From Streptomyces sp. L-9-10 (GTDB lineage Bacteria > Actinomycetota > Actinomycetes > Streptomycetales > Streptomycetaceae): a stretch of 64,000 nucleotides of DNA. The DNA lies in the NCBI RefSeq assembly GCF_004151105.1, contig NZ_PHRF01000026.1, positions 1 to 64,000 on the forward strand, written 5' to 3'. The notes beneath the pieces are model-generated. The model was not told the DNA's origin. It searched no databases and saw only the letters and a list, made by a program, of their open reading frames with translations. Within the stretch, counting starts at the first letter, position 1; the number at the start of each line of letters is the position of its first letter. Made by a program: the position numbers and the translations under genes. Below are positions 1-8,258 of this stretch, in pieces.

Positions 1-96
1 ATCGGTCACCAGGTCCACCGCCATCGCCTCGCGGCGCAACCCCGCCACCAGAGCCCGCCCCATCAGCGGCTCGTCCTCCACGACGAGTACGCGCAC
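1..96 (-). CDS. Response regulator receiver domain, N-terminal fragment (runs off the left edge)
   Basis: Only the first 32 residues are in the window. They begin VRVLVVEDEPLMGRALVAGL, which is the first strand and acidic pocket (Glu-Asp-Glu) of a CheY-like receiver domain. Such a domain accepts phosphate from a sensor histidine kinase. The GTG start is preceded by a purine-rich GGGAGGGAGAG about 5 bases upstream, which fixes the start. The spacing of the residues suits an OmpR/PhoB-type regulator, but the output domain lies outside the window, so the subfamily and target genes cannot be told. Confidence 0.75.
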   Translation of the reverse strand, partial: MRVLVVEDEPLMGRALVAGLRREAMAVDLVTD

Positions 97-256
97 GTGC
101 TCTCCCTCCCTCACCTCTCCGGTTCGCATCGGGTCGACAGCCGGGGGCCACGACCGGATGGCAGGGCTCACGGCGCCATCTCATCGCATGGGTTGTTTGG
201 CGGGTGTATGCGAAATTCCTTATCCTCACCACATACGACGCCGGAGAGCCCATTGG

Positions 257-1387
257 TCAGACCATGCGTTGCACGGCGACCATCGCCACGTCGTCGGTGG
301 GCCGCGCGCCGACGTATCGCAGCAGGTCGGACCGTATGGCGTCGAGCATCTCCTCCGCGTCACGGTCGGTCCACCGGGCCAGCCGGTCGGCCAGCGGGTA
401 GAAGCGCCCGGCCGCGTCGCGTGCCTCGATGACACCGTCGGTGTAAAGCAGCAGCCGGTCACCGACGGCCAGCTCATAGGTGTCCACGTGCTGCTCGGCG
501 GCGCGGAGATCACCGAGCCCCAGCGGCAGTGCGGATTCCATGGGATCGAGTGGGAGTACCTCGTCCCGGCGGATGAGCAGTGGCGGCGGGTGGCCCCTGT
601 TGGCGATCCGGACCACGTCCTCCTCCTCTGCGAACTCCACGATCACCGCGGTGACGAACCCCTCCAGCGCCCGGCGGCGGGAAACGGAATCCGGTGCTTC
701 GCCGGAGGCGGCCCGCACGTCGACGAGATCGTCGCGCAGGCTGCGGTCGAGGAAGTCGGGCAGCTCCGCCAGCGTGGTGCCGTTCCTGGCCGCCTGCCGG
801 AAGGCCGTCAGCAGATAGACGACCACTTCGACCGCGCCAAGCCCTTTTCCCTGCACGTCACCGACCATGACGCGGACGGAGCGTGGTGTGACGGCGGCCG
901 CGTACACATCGCCGCCGATATTGGCCTCCTCCTCCGCCGCGATGTACACGGAGGAGATCGACAAGCGGCCCAGCCGACGGGGAAGCGGTCGCAGCACCAG
1001 GTCCTGCATGACCGTGGCGACCCAGCGCGACTGGGCGAGTTCGCGTTCGCGCCGTTGCCGCAGTGAGGCCGTCACGACGGACGCGACGCTGATCAGCGCC
1101 ACGGTGGCGAACGAGATGGGGAAGGCCTCGGTGCCCAGGGTGTCGTTGTTCACCGCCGCGACGGCGACACTGAGCAGCGTCAGCAGCACGACGAAGAGGA
1201 CCTGCCCCGGGGCCAGGAAGGTCGCCGAGAGTGCGGGCACCGCCACCATCAGCCCGCCGATCCGGATATTCGGGTTCGTCAGCAGGTCGAAGCCGAGCAG
1301 CCCGGCCAGGCACACGAGCGCCGCCGCCAGCTTCACGTACGGCCGGCGCAAGAGGCGCGACGACGTGGCTGCCCCAGTCGTGCCCAT
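257..1387 (-). CDS. Membrane-anchored SpoIIE/PP2C-type serine phosphatase
   Basis: This 376-residue protein has two parts. Residues about 15-115 contain several hydrophobic segments (for example AALVCLAGLLGFDLL and VLFVVLLTLLSVAVAAV). The C-terminal 230 residues form a SpoIIE-like PP2C phosphatase domain with GDVQGKG, the YTDGVIEAR metal-binding stretch and a final DDVAMV. Proteins of this family dephosphorylate anti-anti-sigma factors or related Ser/Thr phosphoproteins, usually to release a sigma factor. No PAS, GAF or response-regulator domain is attached, so any sensing would come from the membrane part. The physiological substrate is unknown. It stands alone, divergent from the small gene at 1692. 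Confidence 0.85.
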   Translation of the reverse strand: MGTTGAATSSRLLRRPYVKLAAALVCLAGLLGFDLLTNPNIRIGGLMVAVPALSATFLAPGQVLFVVLLTLLSVAVAAVNNDTLGTEAFPISFATVALISVASVVTASLRQRRERELAQSRWVATVMQDLVLRPLPRRLGRLSISSVYIAAEEEANIGGDVYAAAVTPRSVRVMVGDVQGKGLGAVEVVVYLLTAFRQAARNGTTLAELPDFLDRSLRDDLVDVRAASGEAPDSVSRRRALEGFVTAVIVEFAEEEDVVRIANRGHPPPLLIRRDEVLPLDPMESALPLGLGDLRAAEQHVDTYELAVGDRLLLYTDGVIEARDAAGRFYPLADRLARWTDRDAEEMLDAIRSDLLRYVGARPTDDVAMVAVQRMV

Positions 1388-1691
1388 GACCCCAAACTAC
1401 GTCGCGACGGCCCGCCCCGCCTCCCACGCCGCTGCCTTCTCCGCGCTGCCCGTCCAGGGCGCTTTTCGGACGTTCCCCGGCGAGCCGCCGGGATGCGGCC
1501 TGCGCGGGGCACCCGACCCCTATGCTTCTACACGCGTGTAGAAAACACGAGGGGTTGCCCGGGTGTTCCCGGCTGCCCCGCGGGCGACGGGCAGTCGGCC
1601 GGAAGGGTGCCGTGCGCCATATCGAGCGGGGCATCGGCCACCGGAGCAGTGCGTCGCCCGGATCATCCATCGTTTCCCTGGGAGGGCCGTC
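1388..1691. other. Divergent intergenic region with an 18-bp palindrome
   Basis: This 304-bp region separates the phosphatase gene (minus) from the small gene at 1692 (plus). Its striking element is the palindrome at 1526-1543. A TATGCT that could be a -10 hexamer touches the palindrome's left end at 1521-1526. No convincing extra gene was found here. Confidence 0.5.
1526..1543. promoter_or_regulatory. Perfect 18-bp palindrome, candidate operator
   Basis: TTCTACACGCGTGTAGAA is perfectly symmetrical with no spacer. Its size and symmetry suit a dimeric repressor site, for example TetR-type. It sits between two divergent genes and next to a possible -10 (TATGCT), where a bound protein would block transcription. 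The regulator is not identifiable from this window. Confidence 0.5.
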
Positions 1692-1913
1692 GTGGCTTCG
1701 ATCGACCTGGACAAGGTGCTGGACAAGGCGTGGACGGACAAGAGTCTGCCGGAGATCCTCGCCGCGCCGGTGGCGGCGCTGAAGGGAGTCTCCGACCGGG
1801 ACGGCGAACTCCTCCAGGAGGCGTTCGGCGTCAAGACCGTCGCCGATCTGGCCGACTTGAAGTATGCGCGCTGGGCTCAGGCCCTGGCCGCGCTGGACAC
1901 CTCCGCCAAGTAA
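1692..1913 (+). CDS. Small conserved helical protein, 73 residues, possible helix-hairpin-helix fold
   Basis: The protein begins VASIDLDKVLDKAWTDKSLP and is highly helical and acidic. Its middle and end (GVSDRDGELLQEAFGVKTVADLADLKYARWAQAL) resemble the helix-hairpin-helix-like repeats in which two short helices flank a GV/GI turn, often used for DNA or protein contacts. The GTG start is chosen because GGAGGG lies 6-8 bases upstream. The function is unknown. It is followed by a hairpin at 1930-1958 and then by the Spo0M-like gene on the same strand, and it lies downstream of the palindrome at 1526. Confidence 0.6.
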   Translation: MASIDLDKVLDKAWTDKSLPEILAAPVAALKGVSDRDGELLQEAFGVKTVADLADLKYARWAQALAALDTSAK

Positions 1914-1929
1914 CCCTGGCCCGTGCCCT

Positions 1930-1958
1930 GGTGGGCTCCACCCCCTTCGGGGCCCACC
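1930..1958 (+). terminator. Hairpin between the small gene and the Spo0M-like gene
   Basis: Ten-base arms at 1930-1939 and 1949-1958 pair with one G-U wobble around a 9-base loop. There is no T tract, as is usual in streptomycetes. It lies 17 bases after the upstream stop codon. Confidence 0.5.
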
Positions 1959-2006
1959 GGCGGCGACGGAAGAACCACACGTACACATGAAGGAGTGAAC
2001 GCCACG

Positions 2007-3092
2007 ATGGTGTTCAAACGGCTGCTCGGCTCGCTCGGCGTGGGCGGGCCCACGGTGGACACGGTCCTCGCTCCGGGCGCGGTACTGCCCGGCGGCGCCC
2101 TGAGCGGGCAGGTCCATCTGAAGGGCGGCGACACCGACTTCACGATCGAGCACATCACCCTGGAGCTCGTGGCCCGCGTCGAGGCGGAGCATGACGGCGG
2201 GGAGTCCGAGGGCGCGGTTGTCTTCGACCGGTTCAGTGTCGGCGGGAGTTTCCGACTCTCCGCCGGCGAGCTGTACAGCGTGCCCTTCAGCGTGACGCTG
2301 CCGTGGGAGACCCCGGTCACCGAACTGCACGGCCAGAGCCTGGGCATCGTCCTCGGGGTGCGCACCGAGCTGGCGGTGGCCGGCGCGAAGGACAAGGGCG
2401 ACCTCGACCCGCTGGCGGTGCGCCCGCTGCCCGCCCAGGAAGCGATCCTGGAGGCGCTGGGGCAGCTCGGCTTCGGCTTCAGGTCCGCGGACCTGGAGTA
2501 CGGGCACATCGGCGGCACCGGCCAGCAGCTGCCCTTCTACCAGGAGATCGAACTCGCCCCGGCCCCGCGGTACGCGCACCAGGTCAACGAGATCGAGGTG
2601 ACCTTCCTGGCGAACCCGGGCGTACTGGAGGTGGTCCTGGAGGCCGACAAGCGCGGCGGCTTCTTCTCCGGGGGCCACGATGCGGTGACCCGCTTCACCG
2701 TCAACCACCATGGCGTCGAACAGATCGACTGGCACGCCGAAGTCGACTCCTGGATCCGCCGGCTGGTCGAGCACCACGCCTCCTCCGGCGGCCACGGCTC
2801 GTACGGGCACAGCGGCTCGTACGGGCACAGCGGCTCGCACCACGACGGCCACTACGGACACGGCGCCCCCCACGCCGCCCACAGCGGCCACACCCACAAG
2901 GACGAGCACGGCCACGGCGAGCACCACCACGACGGCGGCCACCGCTCCGGACCCGGCATGGGTACCGCGATCGCGGCCGGCGCCGCGGGACTCGCCGTCG
3001 GCGTGGTCGGCGGCATGGTTGCCGCTGAAGTCATCGACGAGGTGGGCGACTTCTTCGAAGGCGACGACGAGGAAGAGGGGGATGAGGGCTGA
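2007..3092 (+). CDS. Spo0M-family sporulation-control protein with histidine-rich tail
   Basis: This 361-residue protein starts at the ATG after AAGGAG (MVFKRLLGSLGVGGPTVDTV). Residues 1-250 match the Spo0M/SpoOM arrestin-like beta-sandwich family, including PGGALSGQVHLKGG and LPWETPVT. Members in Bacillus modulate sporulation; the actinobacterial role is not settled. Residues about 255-320 are unusual: a His/Gly/Ser-rich stretch with two tandem copies of an 18-base unit (GSYGHS). A hydrophobic Gly/Ala segment (about 325-345) and an acidic tail (DDEEEGDEG) follow. The His-rich part could bind metal, which is inference. A bidirectional terminator follows. Confidence 0.8.
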   Translation: MVFKRLLGSLGVGGPTVDTVLAPGAVLPGGALSGQVHLKGGDTDFTIEHITLELVARVEAEHDGGESEGAVVFDRFSVGGSFRLSAGELYSVPFSVTLPWETPVTELHGQSLGIVLGVRTELAVAGAKDKGDLDPLAVRPLPAQEAILEALGQLGFGFRSADLEYGHIGGTGQQLPFYQEIELAPAPRYAHQVNEIEVTFLANPGVLEVVLEADKRGGFFSGGHDAVTRFTVNHHGVEQIDWHAEVDSWIRRLVEHHASSGGHGSYGHSGSYGHSGSHHDGHYGHGAPHAAHSGHTHKDEHGHGEHHHDGGHRSGPGMGTAIAAGAAGLAVGVVGGMVAAEVIDEVGDFFEGDDEEEGDEG

Positions 3093-3139
3093 GACGTCCT
3101 CGCCCCCCCGGATAACTTCTGCATCACCGTAGAAGGAGT

Positions 3140-3176
3140 GGCGGTCCGGGCCGTTTCCCTTTCGGCCCGGACCGCC
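3140..3176. terminator. Bidirectional terminator between convergent genes
   Basis: Perfect 13-bp arms (GGCGGTCCGGGCC and its complement) at 3140-3152 and 3164-3176 flank an 11-base pyrimidine-rich loop. The hairpin lies between the Spo0M-like gene and the M56 peptidase gene, which converge. Confidence 0.75.
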
Positions 3177-3233
3177 TCCGACACGTACGGAGTCCAGACG
3201 AAAGCCCCTGGATCCTTCCGCACGGCGGCCCGG

Positions 3234-4163
3234 CTATATCGGGGTGGCCGCGTGCAGGATGAGGAACAGCGTGACGGCGGAGTTCGCCGAGGACAGTGCC
3301 GAGACGGTGGTGCCCGCGGCGGCTCCCCAGGCGGCCAGGCCCACCGTGGTGAAGACCGGCGGCCAGATGCGCCCGGCAGGCGCCGGGCCGAGCAGGGCGG
3401 CGACCCGACGCGGCACCGGGCCCGCGGTCGCGAACCCCGCGAGCGTGGCGATCGGCGCGCCCCGGGAGATCAGCGCGGACTTGCCGATCGCCAGTGCCAC
3501 GGTGCGCCGACTGCCGATGTGGGTGGCCGCTTCCTCGTCCGCCCACCGCTCGGCGCTGTAGGCGACGGCGGTACGCAGCGGCCTCAGGAACGGGTTGGCC
3601 CGCGCCGCGAGCTGCACGGTGAGCAGGAACCGGTGGTGACGGCGGGCCAGATGGATGCGCTCGTGGGCGAACAGGGCGCGCCGCTCGCCGGCGTTCAGCC
3701 CGGCCAGCATGCCGGTGGTGACCACGATGCGGTCCAGCGTTCCGGGCAGCGCGTAGGCGTACGGCATCTCATCCGGCAGCACCGCCACCTGTGTGGCCGG
3801 CAGCCCCGCAAGGGCACGCTCCGCTCGGCGGCGTACGCGCTGATGTCGCCACGCCGCCCGCGCGCACGCGGCGAGCACGGCGATCAGGGCGGGGATGGCG
3901 GTCTTGCCCGCGATCTCGTCGTGGGGCACGGCTTCGCGTACCTCCGGGTCCGACCAGGCGTCCGGCAGCGGATTGCCCGGTAGTTGGGCGGTGCCGACCA
4001 CCACCAGCAGGGCCAGGCACAGGGTGCTGCACACCGCGAGCACCCCGGCGACCCCCGTCAGGAGCCAGGTCGCGGCCCGCGGGTGCAGATGCTGTTCGGC
4101 CAGGCGGGCGATCGGCCAGGCCGTCAAGGGCAGGACCAGCGGCAGGAAGACGAAGACCCCCAT
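3234..4163 (-). CDS. M56-family membrane zinc metallopeptidase (BlaR1/MecR1-like core)
   Basis: This 309-residue integral membrane protein has hydrophobic segments near residues 1-18, 33-58 and 88-102. A zinc-protease motif HERIH follows at 167-171, with the likely third-ligand helix (AERWADEE) near 205. The family includes BlaR1 and MecR1, which cleave a BlaI/MecI repressor when antibiotic is sensed. Here the large C-terminal penicillin-binding sensor domain is absent, so the signal must enter differently. The gene starts 4 bases after the BlaI-type repressor gene on the same strand, so the two form an operon and the repressor is the expected substrate. Confidence 0.85.
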   Translation of the reverse strand: MGVFVFLPLVLPLTAWPIARLAEQHLHPRAATWLLTGVAGVLAVCSTLCLALLVVVGTAQLPGNPLPDAWSDPEVREAVPHDEIAGKTAIPALIAVLAACARAAWRHQRVRRRAERALAGLPATQVAVLPDEMPYAYALPGTLDRIVVTTGMLAGLNAGERRALFAHERIHLARRHHRFLLTVQLAARANPFLRPLRTAVAYSAERWADEEAATHIGSRRTVALAIGKSALISRGAPIATLAGFATAGPVPRRVAALLGPAPAGRIWPPVFTTVGLAAWGAAAGTTVSALSSANSAVTLFLILHAATPI

Positions 4164-4167
4164 GGCG

Positions 4168-4572
4168 TCAGTCTTCCCCCTCCGCGGGTGCCAGGGCCAG
4201 CAGGTCGCGCAGCAGTTGTTCGTCGCCCGGCGTCAGGGCGGTCAGGAAGCTGGCCAGGACCGCCTCCCGGTCCGTCTCGGCGTCCAGGACCTTGCGCATC
4301 CGCAGCGCCGCCAGCCCGGCCTCGTCGGCGACCGCGGTCCACTCGAACGACCGGCCCGACCGCTTGCGGGCGACCGCGCCCTTGGTGTGCAGCCGGGTCA
4401 GGATGGTCATCACCGTGGTGTAGGCGAGGTCGCCGCCCAGGCGTTCCTGGACCCAGGCCGCGGTGACCGCCCCCGGGGCCTGGCGCAGCGCGGCGAGCAC
4501 CTGCGCCTCCAACTCGCCCTGGCCGCGCCGACGCGGCTGCTGCTCCAGACCGCCCTTGTTCTGGTCCGCCAC
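4168..4572 (-). CDS. BlaI/MecI/CopY-type winged-helix repressor
   Basis: The 134-residue protein begins VADQNKGGLEQQPRRRGQGE. It contains the winged-helix core LEAQVLAALRQAPGAVTAAW followed by DLAYTTVMTILTRLHTKGAV, the recognition-helix hallmark of BlaI/CopY repressors. The C-terminal helices would dimerise. The GTG start follows GGAGGGAGA by 6 bases. Proteins of this family repress their own operon and are inactivated by proteolysis by the partner M56 peptidase, encoded 4 bases downstream. No beta-lactamase gene adjoins, so in this organism the pair may answer to another envelope stress. No clear BlaI-type dyad could be picked out upstream. Confidence 0.85.
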   Translation of the reverse strand: MADQNKGGLEQQPRRRGQGELEAQVLAALRQAPGAVTAAWVQERLGGDLAYTTVMTILTRLHTKGAVARKRSGRSFEWTAVADEAGLAALRMRKVLDAETDREAVLASFLTALTPGDEQLLRDLLALAPAEGED

Positions 4573-4842
4573 GTCCGTCTCCCTCCCCGCCCAGGTGCCC
4601 CGCACGCCGTCGCAGGGTGGTTCATCGTACTGAGTCGCGGCCCGGCCACCGGTCGGTCCTCCGGCGTGCTCACGGGGTCCGGCAGCACGGCGGGACACGA
4701 GCGGCCCGGGGCGTGTTCCGGCCAAGTTTGTTGCGCATTGAACGAATACGGGCCGTGCTCCGTACTCACAAGTGGCCCGGGCCCCACCCGGATCCGGGGC
4801 GGGCCGGGCCGGATCCGTCCGTACTCGATGGGAGAACTCGCC

Positions 4843-5700
4843 GTGACTTCTGCCGCCTCCTGGCGCACCCGTACCGCAGCCGTACTCCTGACAGCGCTGA
4901 CCGTCGCGGGCTCGGCGGGAACATCCGCTTCGGCGGCTGCCGTACCCGTGGTCACCTGCCCCTCGTCCTCCTGCACGAATCTGGTGACCGGCCTCGGCGA
5001 GCCCGTCGACGCCGCGTACGACACAGGCGACAACGCCTACCTCACGTACCAGAACGGCGAACTGCGCACGGTGAATCTGGTGACCGGCGCGCGCTCCACC
5101 GTCGCCACGGGCCTGGGCAATCTGCGCGGCATCGCCCTCGACGGCACCGGCAGCGCGTACGTCGGAGACTTCGACGGCAACCTGCGCGTGGTCGATCTGG
5201 CCACCGGACAGCAGCGCCTTCTCGCCTCCGGGCTCGGCGCACTGCACGCCATCGCCCACAGCGGCACCACCCTCTACGCCACCGGTGGCAGCGGCAAGCT
5301 GTACGAGGTGAAGGAGAGCGGCACTGTGCGTGTCGTCGCGTCCGGCCTCGGCCTGTCCCAGGGCATCGCGATGGACGGACGCGGCGGCGCCTACACCGCC
5401 GACATGTTCACCGGCCGGATCCTGCGGACGGACCTCACCACCGGGGCGACGAGAACTGTCGCCACCCAGTTCTACGAGCCCACGTCCATCTCCGTGGCGG
5501 CGGACGGCCAGGTCTACTTCGCCGTCGGCAACGAGGTCACGCGTCTCAACCCGGACACGGGCGTGGGCACGCAGGTCGCCAGTGTGCGCGGCCTCAACTT
5601 CTTCGCCTTCGAGCTGGACCGGAACGGCAACGCCTACACCACGCAGGTGACCGGCACGGGCTCGCTCTGGAAGATCGCCAACCTGGTCCCGCAGCGCTGA
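4843..5700 (+). CDS. Secreted beta-propeller protein (NHL/SMP-30-like)
   Basis: The 285-residue product has a signal peptide (VTSAASWRTRTAAVLLTALT, then a small-residue cleavage region ending about ASAAAVP). Five to six repeating units of about 40 residues follow, with motifs such as GLGNLRGIALDGTGSAYVGD and GLGLSQGIAMDGRGGAYTAD. This is the pattern of NHL or SMP-30-type beta-propeller blades. The GTG at 4843 is preferred over the ATG at 4828 because GGGAGAA lies 6 bases before it. The ligand is unknown; extracellular binding or lactonase-like activity are both possible. A pair of cysteines near the mature N-terminus (TCPSSSCT) may form a disulfide. Confidence 0.75.
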   Translation: MTSAASWRTRTAAVLLTALTVAGSAGTSASAAAVPVVTCPSSSCTNLVTGLGEPVDAAYDTGDNAYLTYQNGELRTVNLVTGARSTVATGLGNLRGIALDGTGSAYVGDFDGNLRVVDLATGQQRLLASGLGALHAIAHSGTTLYATGGSGKLYEVKESGTVRVVASGLGLSQGIAMDGRGGAYTADMFTGRILRTDLTTGATRTVATQFYEPTSISVAADGQVYFAVGNEVTRLNPDTGVGTQVASVRGLNFFAFELDRNGNAYTTQVTGTGSLWKIANLVPQR

Positions 5701-5796
5701 TTCCCGCCGCCCGGGCCTGACCGCTGAACCGACCGCACCCGAACCGACCGTACTCGACCGCCGCCGCCCACCGGTGGCCCGCCACAACAGAAGAAA

Positions 5797-5838
5797 GGAC
5801 CCCTTCTGACCTACGTTTCCGCAGGTCAGAAGGGGTCC
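5797..5838 (-). terminator. Terminator downstream of tRNA-Ala
   Basis: Perfect 16-bp arms at 5797-5812 and 5823-5838 enclose a 10-base loop. On the minus strand the hairpin begins 7 bases after the tRNA 3' end, and a CTTTCTTCTG pyrimidine run follows it. It can also stop the plus-strand propeller gene. Confidence 0.85.
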
Positions 5839-5845
5839 ATAAGAG

Positions 5846-5918
5846 TGGAGCCTAGGGGAGTCGAACCCCTGACATCTGCCATGCAAAGACAGCGCTCTAC
5901 CAACTGAGCTAAGGCCCC
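5846..5918 (-). tRNA. tRNA-Ala, anticodon TGC
   Basis: This is a 73-nt cloverleaf. The acceptor stem is GGGGCCT paired with AGGCTCC plus the discriminator A. It contains the G3-U70 wobble pair that is the identity signal for alanyl-tRNA synthetase. The T-arm carries GGTTCGACTCC, and the anticodon loop CTTTGCATG gives TGC. CCA is not encoded. Together with the tRNA-Ile at 10203 this is the pair usually found beside gyrA in actinomycetes. Confidence 0.97.
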
Positions 5919-6103
5919 TCGACGGGATGGTACGACCGAGCCGCGCGAGAGCGCTCGTCCATCACCGGGACCAGGGTACCGGGTGTACCGGGTGATCCCG
6001 CAAAAGGATTGGGACTCCCCGTGCACGACCACGCTCCGTAAGATGCCCCACGAGGTTCGCAGCAGCGAAGCTGCCGCATTGGGGAAGCGATGGGGAGACG
6101 CGC

Positions 6104-6652
6104 ATGGACGCCGCACAGCAGGAATCGACTGCCAGAGCCAGAGAACTTCAGCGGAGCTGGTACGGAGAGCCGTTGGGGGCGCTCTTCCGTCGTCTCATAG
6201 ATGACCTGGGCCTGAACCAGGCCCGGCTCGCGGCGGTCCTCGGACTCTCCGCGCCGATGCTCTCCCAGCTGATGAGCGGTCAACGCGCGAAGATCGGCAA
6301 CCCGGCCGTGGTCCAGCGGGTCCAGGCCCTCCAGGATCTGGCGGGGCAGGTGGCCGACGGAAGCGTCAGCGCCGGGGAGGCCACGGACCGGATGGAGGAG
6401 ATCAAGAAGTCGCAGGGCGGCTCCGTCCTCACCGGTACGAGCCAGACGACGAACAGTTCGGGCGCGCCGACCGTGCGCCGGGTGGTCCGCGAGATCCAGT
6501 CCCTGCTGCGCTCGGTCGCGGCGGCCGGCGACATCATCGATGCCGCGGACTCCCTCGCACCGACCCAGCCCGAACTGGCAGAGTTCCTCAGGGTCTACGG
6601 CGCCGGGCGCACCGCGGAGGCGGTCGCCCACTACGAGGCGCATCAGAGCTGA
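6104..6652 (+). CDS. Helix-turn-helix DNA-binding protein, cotranscribed with a Ser/Thr kinase
   Basis: This 182-residue protein has an XRE-like helix-turn-helix at about residues 20-60 (GLNQARLAAVLGLSAPMLSQ, then LMSGQRAKIGNP). A helical region of unknown role follows (about residues 115-182), including RRVVREIQSLLRSVAAAGDI. The gene ends 34 bases before the kinase gene at 6687 on the same strand, so the two are probably one transcript. The protein may be a kinase substrate, which is inference from position only. Genomic targets are unknown. Confidence 0.8.
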   Translation: MDAAQQESTARARELQRSWYGEPLGALFRRLIDDLGLNQARLAAVLGLSAPMLSQLMSGQRAKIGNPAVVQRVQALQDLAGQVADGSVSAGEATDRMEEIKKSQGGSVLTGTSQTTNSSGAPTVRRVVREIQSLLRSVAAAGDIIDAADSLAPTQPELAEFLRVYGAGRTAEAVAHYEAHQS

Positions 6653-6686
6653 CGGCGTACGGGACGACGGGGAGCGAGCGCGGCGC

Positions 6687-8246
6687 ATGGGTGAGGTCTT
6701 CGCGGGACGGTACGAGCTGATCGACCCGATCGGACGCGGTGGTGTCGGCGCCGTCTGGCGCGCCTGGGACCACCGGCGCCGGCGCTATGTGGCGGCGAAG
6801 GTCCTCCAGCAGAGCGACGCGCACACCCTGCTGCGCTTCGTACGGGAGCAGGCGCTCCGGATCGATCACCCGCATGTCCTCGCCCCTGCCAGCTGGGCCG
6901 CGGACGACGACAAGGTCCTGTTCACCATGGATCTGGTGAGCGGCGGCTCGCTGGCGCATCTCATCGGCGACTACGGGCCGCTGCCGCCGCGCTTCGTCTG
7001 CACCCTGCTCGACCAGTTGCTGGCAGGTCTGGCCGCGGTGCACGCGGAGGGGGTCGTGCACCGCGACATCAAACCGGCCAACGTCCTGCTGGAGGCCACC
7101 GGAACGGGCAGGCCGCATCTGCGGCTGTCCGACTTCGGCATCTCCATGCGCAAGGGCGAGCCGCGCCTGACGGAGACCAACTACGTGGTGGGCACGCCCG
7201 GTTACTTCGCGCCCGAGCAGATGATGGGCGCCGAGCCGGATTTCCCCGCCGATCTCTTCGCGGTCGGTCTCGTCGCGCTCTATCTGCTCCAGGGTCAGAA
7301 GCCGGACGCCAAGGCCCTGGTCGAGCATTTCGCCGCGCACGGCACCCCCGGGGCGCCCCAGGGCATCCCCGAGCCGCTGTGGCAGGTCCTGGCGGGCCTG
7401 CTGCAGCCCGACCCGCACGCGAGGTTCCGTACGGCCACGGGCGCCCGCAAGGCGCTGACAACGGCCGCGGAGCTGCTGCCCGAACCCGACATCGACGACG
7501 AGATCGTCGAGGTCTTCGACCAGATCGGTCCGCTCCCCTCGGCGTTCGGTCCCGAAGGCCCCGAAGGCCGCGTCGGCCCCGTAAGTCCCGCCGGTCCCGT
7601 AAGCCTCGCCGGTCCCGCCACGGATCCCCACACCGGCGGTCACACCGGCGGCCACACCGGCGCTCCGTACACCGACGCCACCGGCGGCCCGTACACCGAT
7701 CCGCGCGGGGCTCGGCCGCCTGCCGGACCGGCGACGGCCGCGTCATCCGTCACCCCGCCGCCCGTCACGCCCCCACCCGCGCCGTCCCCCACTCCGGCGC
7801 CAGGGCCCGCCTCCATGTCGGAGACCGGCAGCTTCCATCTCCCCCCACCGCCCGGCCGGGACCACGTGTCCCAGCAGACCCCGCACCCCCAGCAGGCTCA
7901 GCACCCCCCGCAGCCTCAGCCCTCCCCGCAACAGGCCTACGTCCCGCCGTACCCGGCGCAGCACATGCCCCCTCACTACGGCTACGGCACCCCGCCCGAC
8001 CTCTCCCAGGCGGAGACGGCGGCGGTCCGGCACGAAGAGCAGCCCCACACCCGCCCCTACACCGCTCAGAGCCCGCAGATCCCCTTTCAGCAGCCCGTGC
8101 CCGCGGTTCCCCCTCCGCGGACACCGGCCCACCACGGCCCCGGCAAACGCCCGGGACCGCCCCCGAAGGTGACGGTCCCGGTCCTGCTGCTGGCGCTGGC
8201 CTGTTTCGCCGTGGGCATCTGGGCCCTCACCCAGATCCGGAACTGA
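6687..8246 (+). CDS. Membrane-anchored Hanks-type serine/threonine protein kinase
   Basis: The 519-residue product has an N-terminal kinase domain (about 9-270). It has a Gly-rich loop (GRGGVGAVW), a catalytic Lys at about 38 (AAKVL), HRDIKPANVLL at 125-135, DFG at 149-151 and APEQM, so all catalytic residues are present. Residues about 285-490 are a long Pro/Thr/Gln-rich linker. One C-terminal transmembrane helix (VPVLLLALACFAVGIWAL) ends the chain, leaving almost nothing outside the cell, so it lacks PASTA or another external sensor. The ATG is chosen because GGGGAGCG lies about 11 bases upstream. It is probably cotranscribed with the HTH gene before it. Confidence 0.92.
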   Translation: MGEVFAGRYELIDPIGRGGVGAVWRAWDHRRRRYVAAKVLQQSDAHTLLRFVREQALRIDHPHVLAPASWAADDDKVLFTMDLVSGGSLAHLIGDYGPLPPRFVCTLLDQLLAGLAAVHAEGVVHRDIKPANVLLEATGTGRPHLRLSDFGISMRKGEPRLTETNYVVGTPGYFAPEQMMGAEPDFPADLFAVGLVALYLLQGQKPDAKALVEHFAAHGTPGAPQGIPEPLWQVLAGLLQPDPHARFRTATGARKALTTAAELLPEPDIDDEIVEVFDQIGPLPSAFGPEGPEGRVGPVSPAGPVSLAGPATDPHTGGHTGGHTGAPYTDATGGPYTDPRGARPPAGPATAASSVTPPPVTPPPAPSPTPAPGPASMSETGSFHLPPPPGRDHVSQQTPHPQQAQHPPQPQPSPQQAYVPPYPAQHMPPHYGYGTPPDLSQAETAAVRHEEQPHTRPYTAQSPQIPFQQPVPAVPPPRTPAHHGPGKRPGPPPKVTVPVLLLALACFAVGIWALTQIRN

Positions 8247-8258
8247 AGGCCCGGACCC

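Noticed and set aside
858..2942. A 694-residue minus-strand frame across the phosphatase and Spo0M-like genes
   Set aside because: It spans two real genes and an intergenic region, has low-complexity Val/Ala sequence and no start signal.
7590..8150. Pro/Thr-rich repeats in the kinase gene as a separate repeat feature
   Set aside because: They are low-complexity linker codons without a regular unit.
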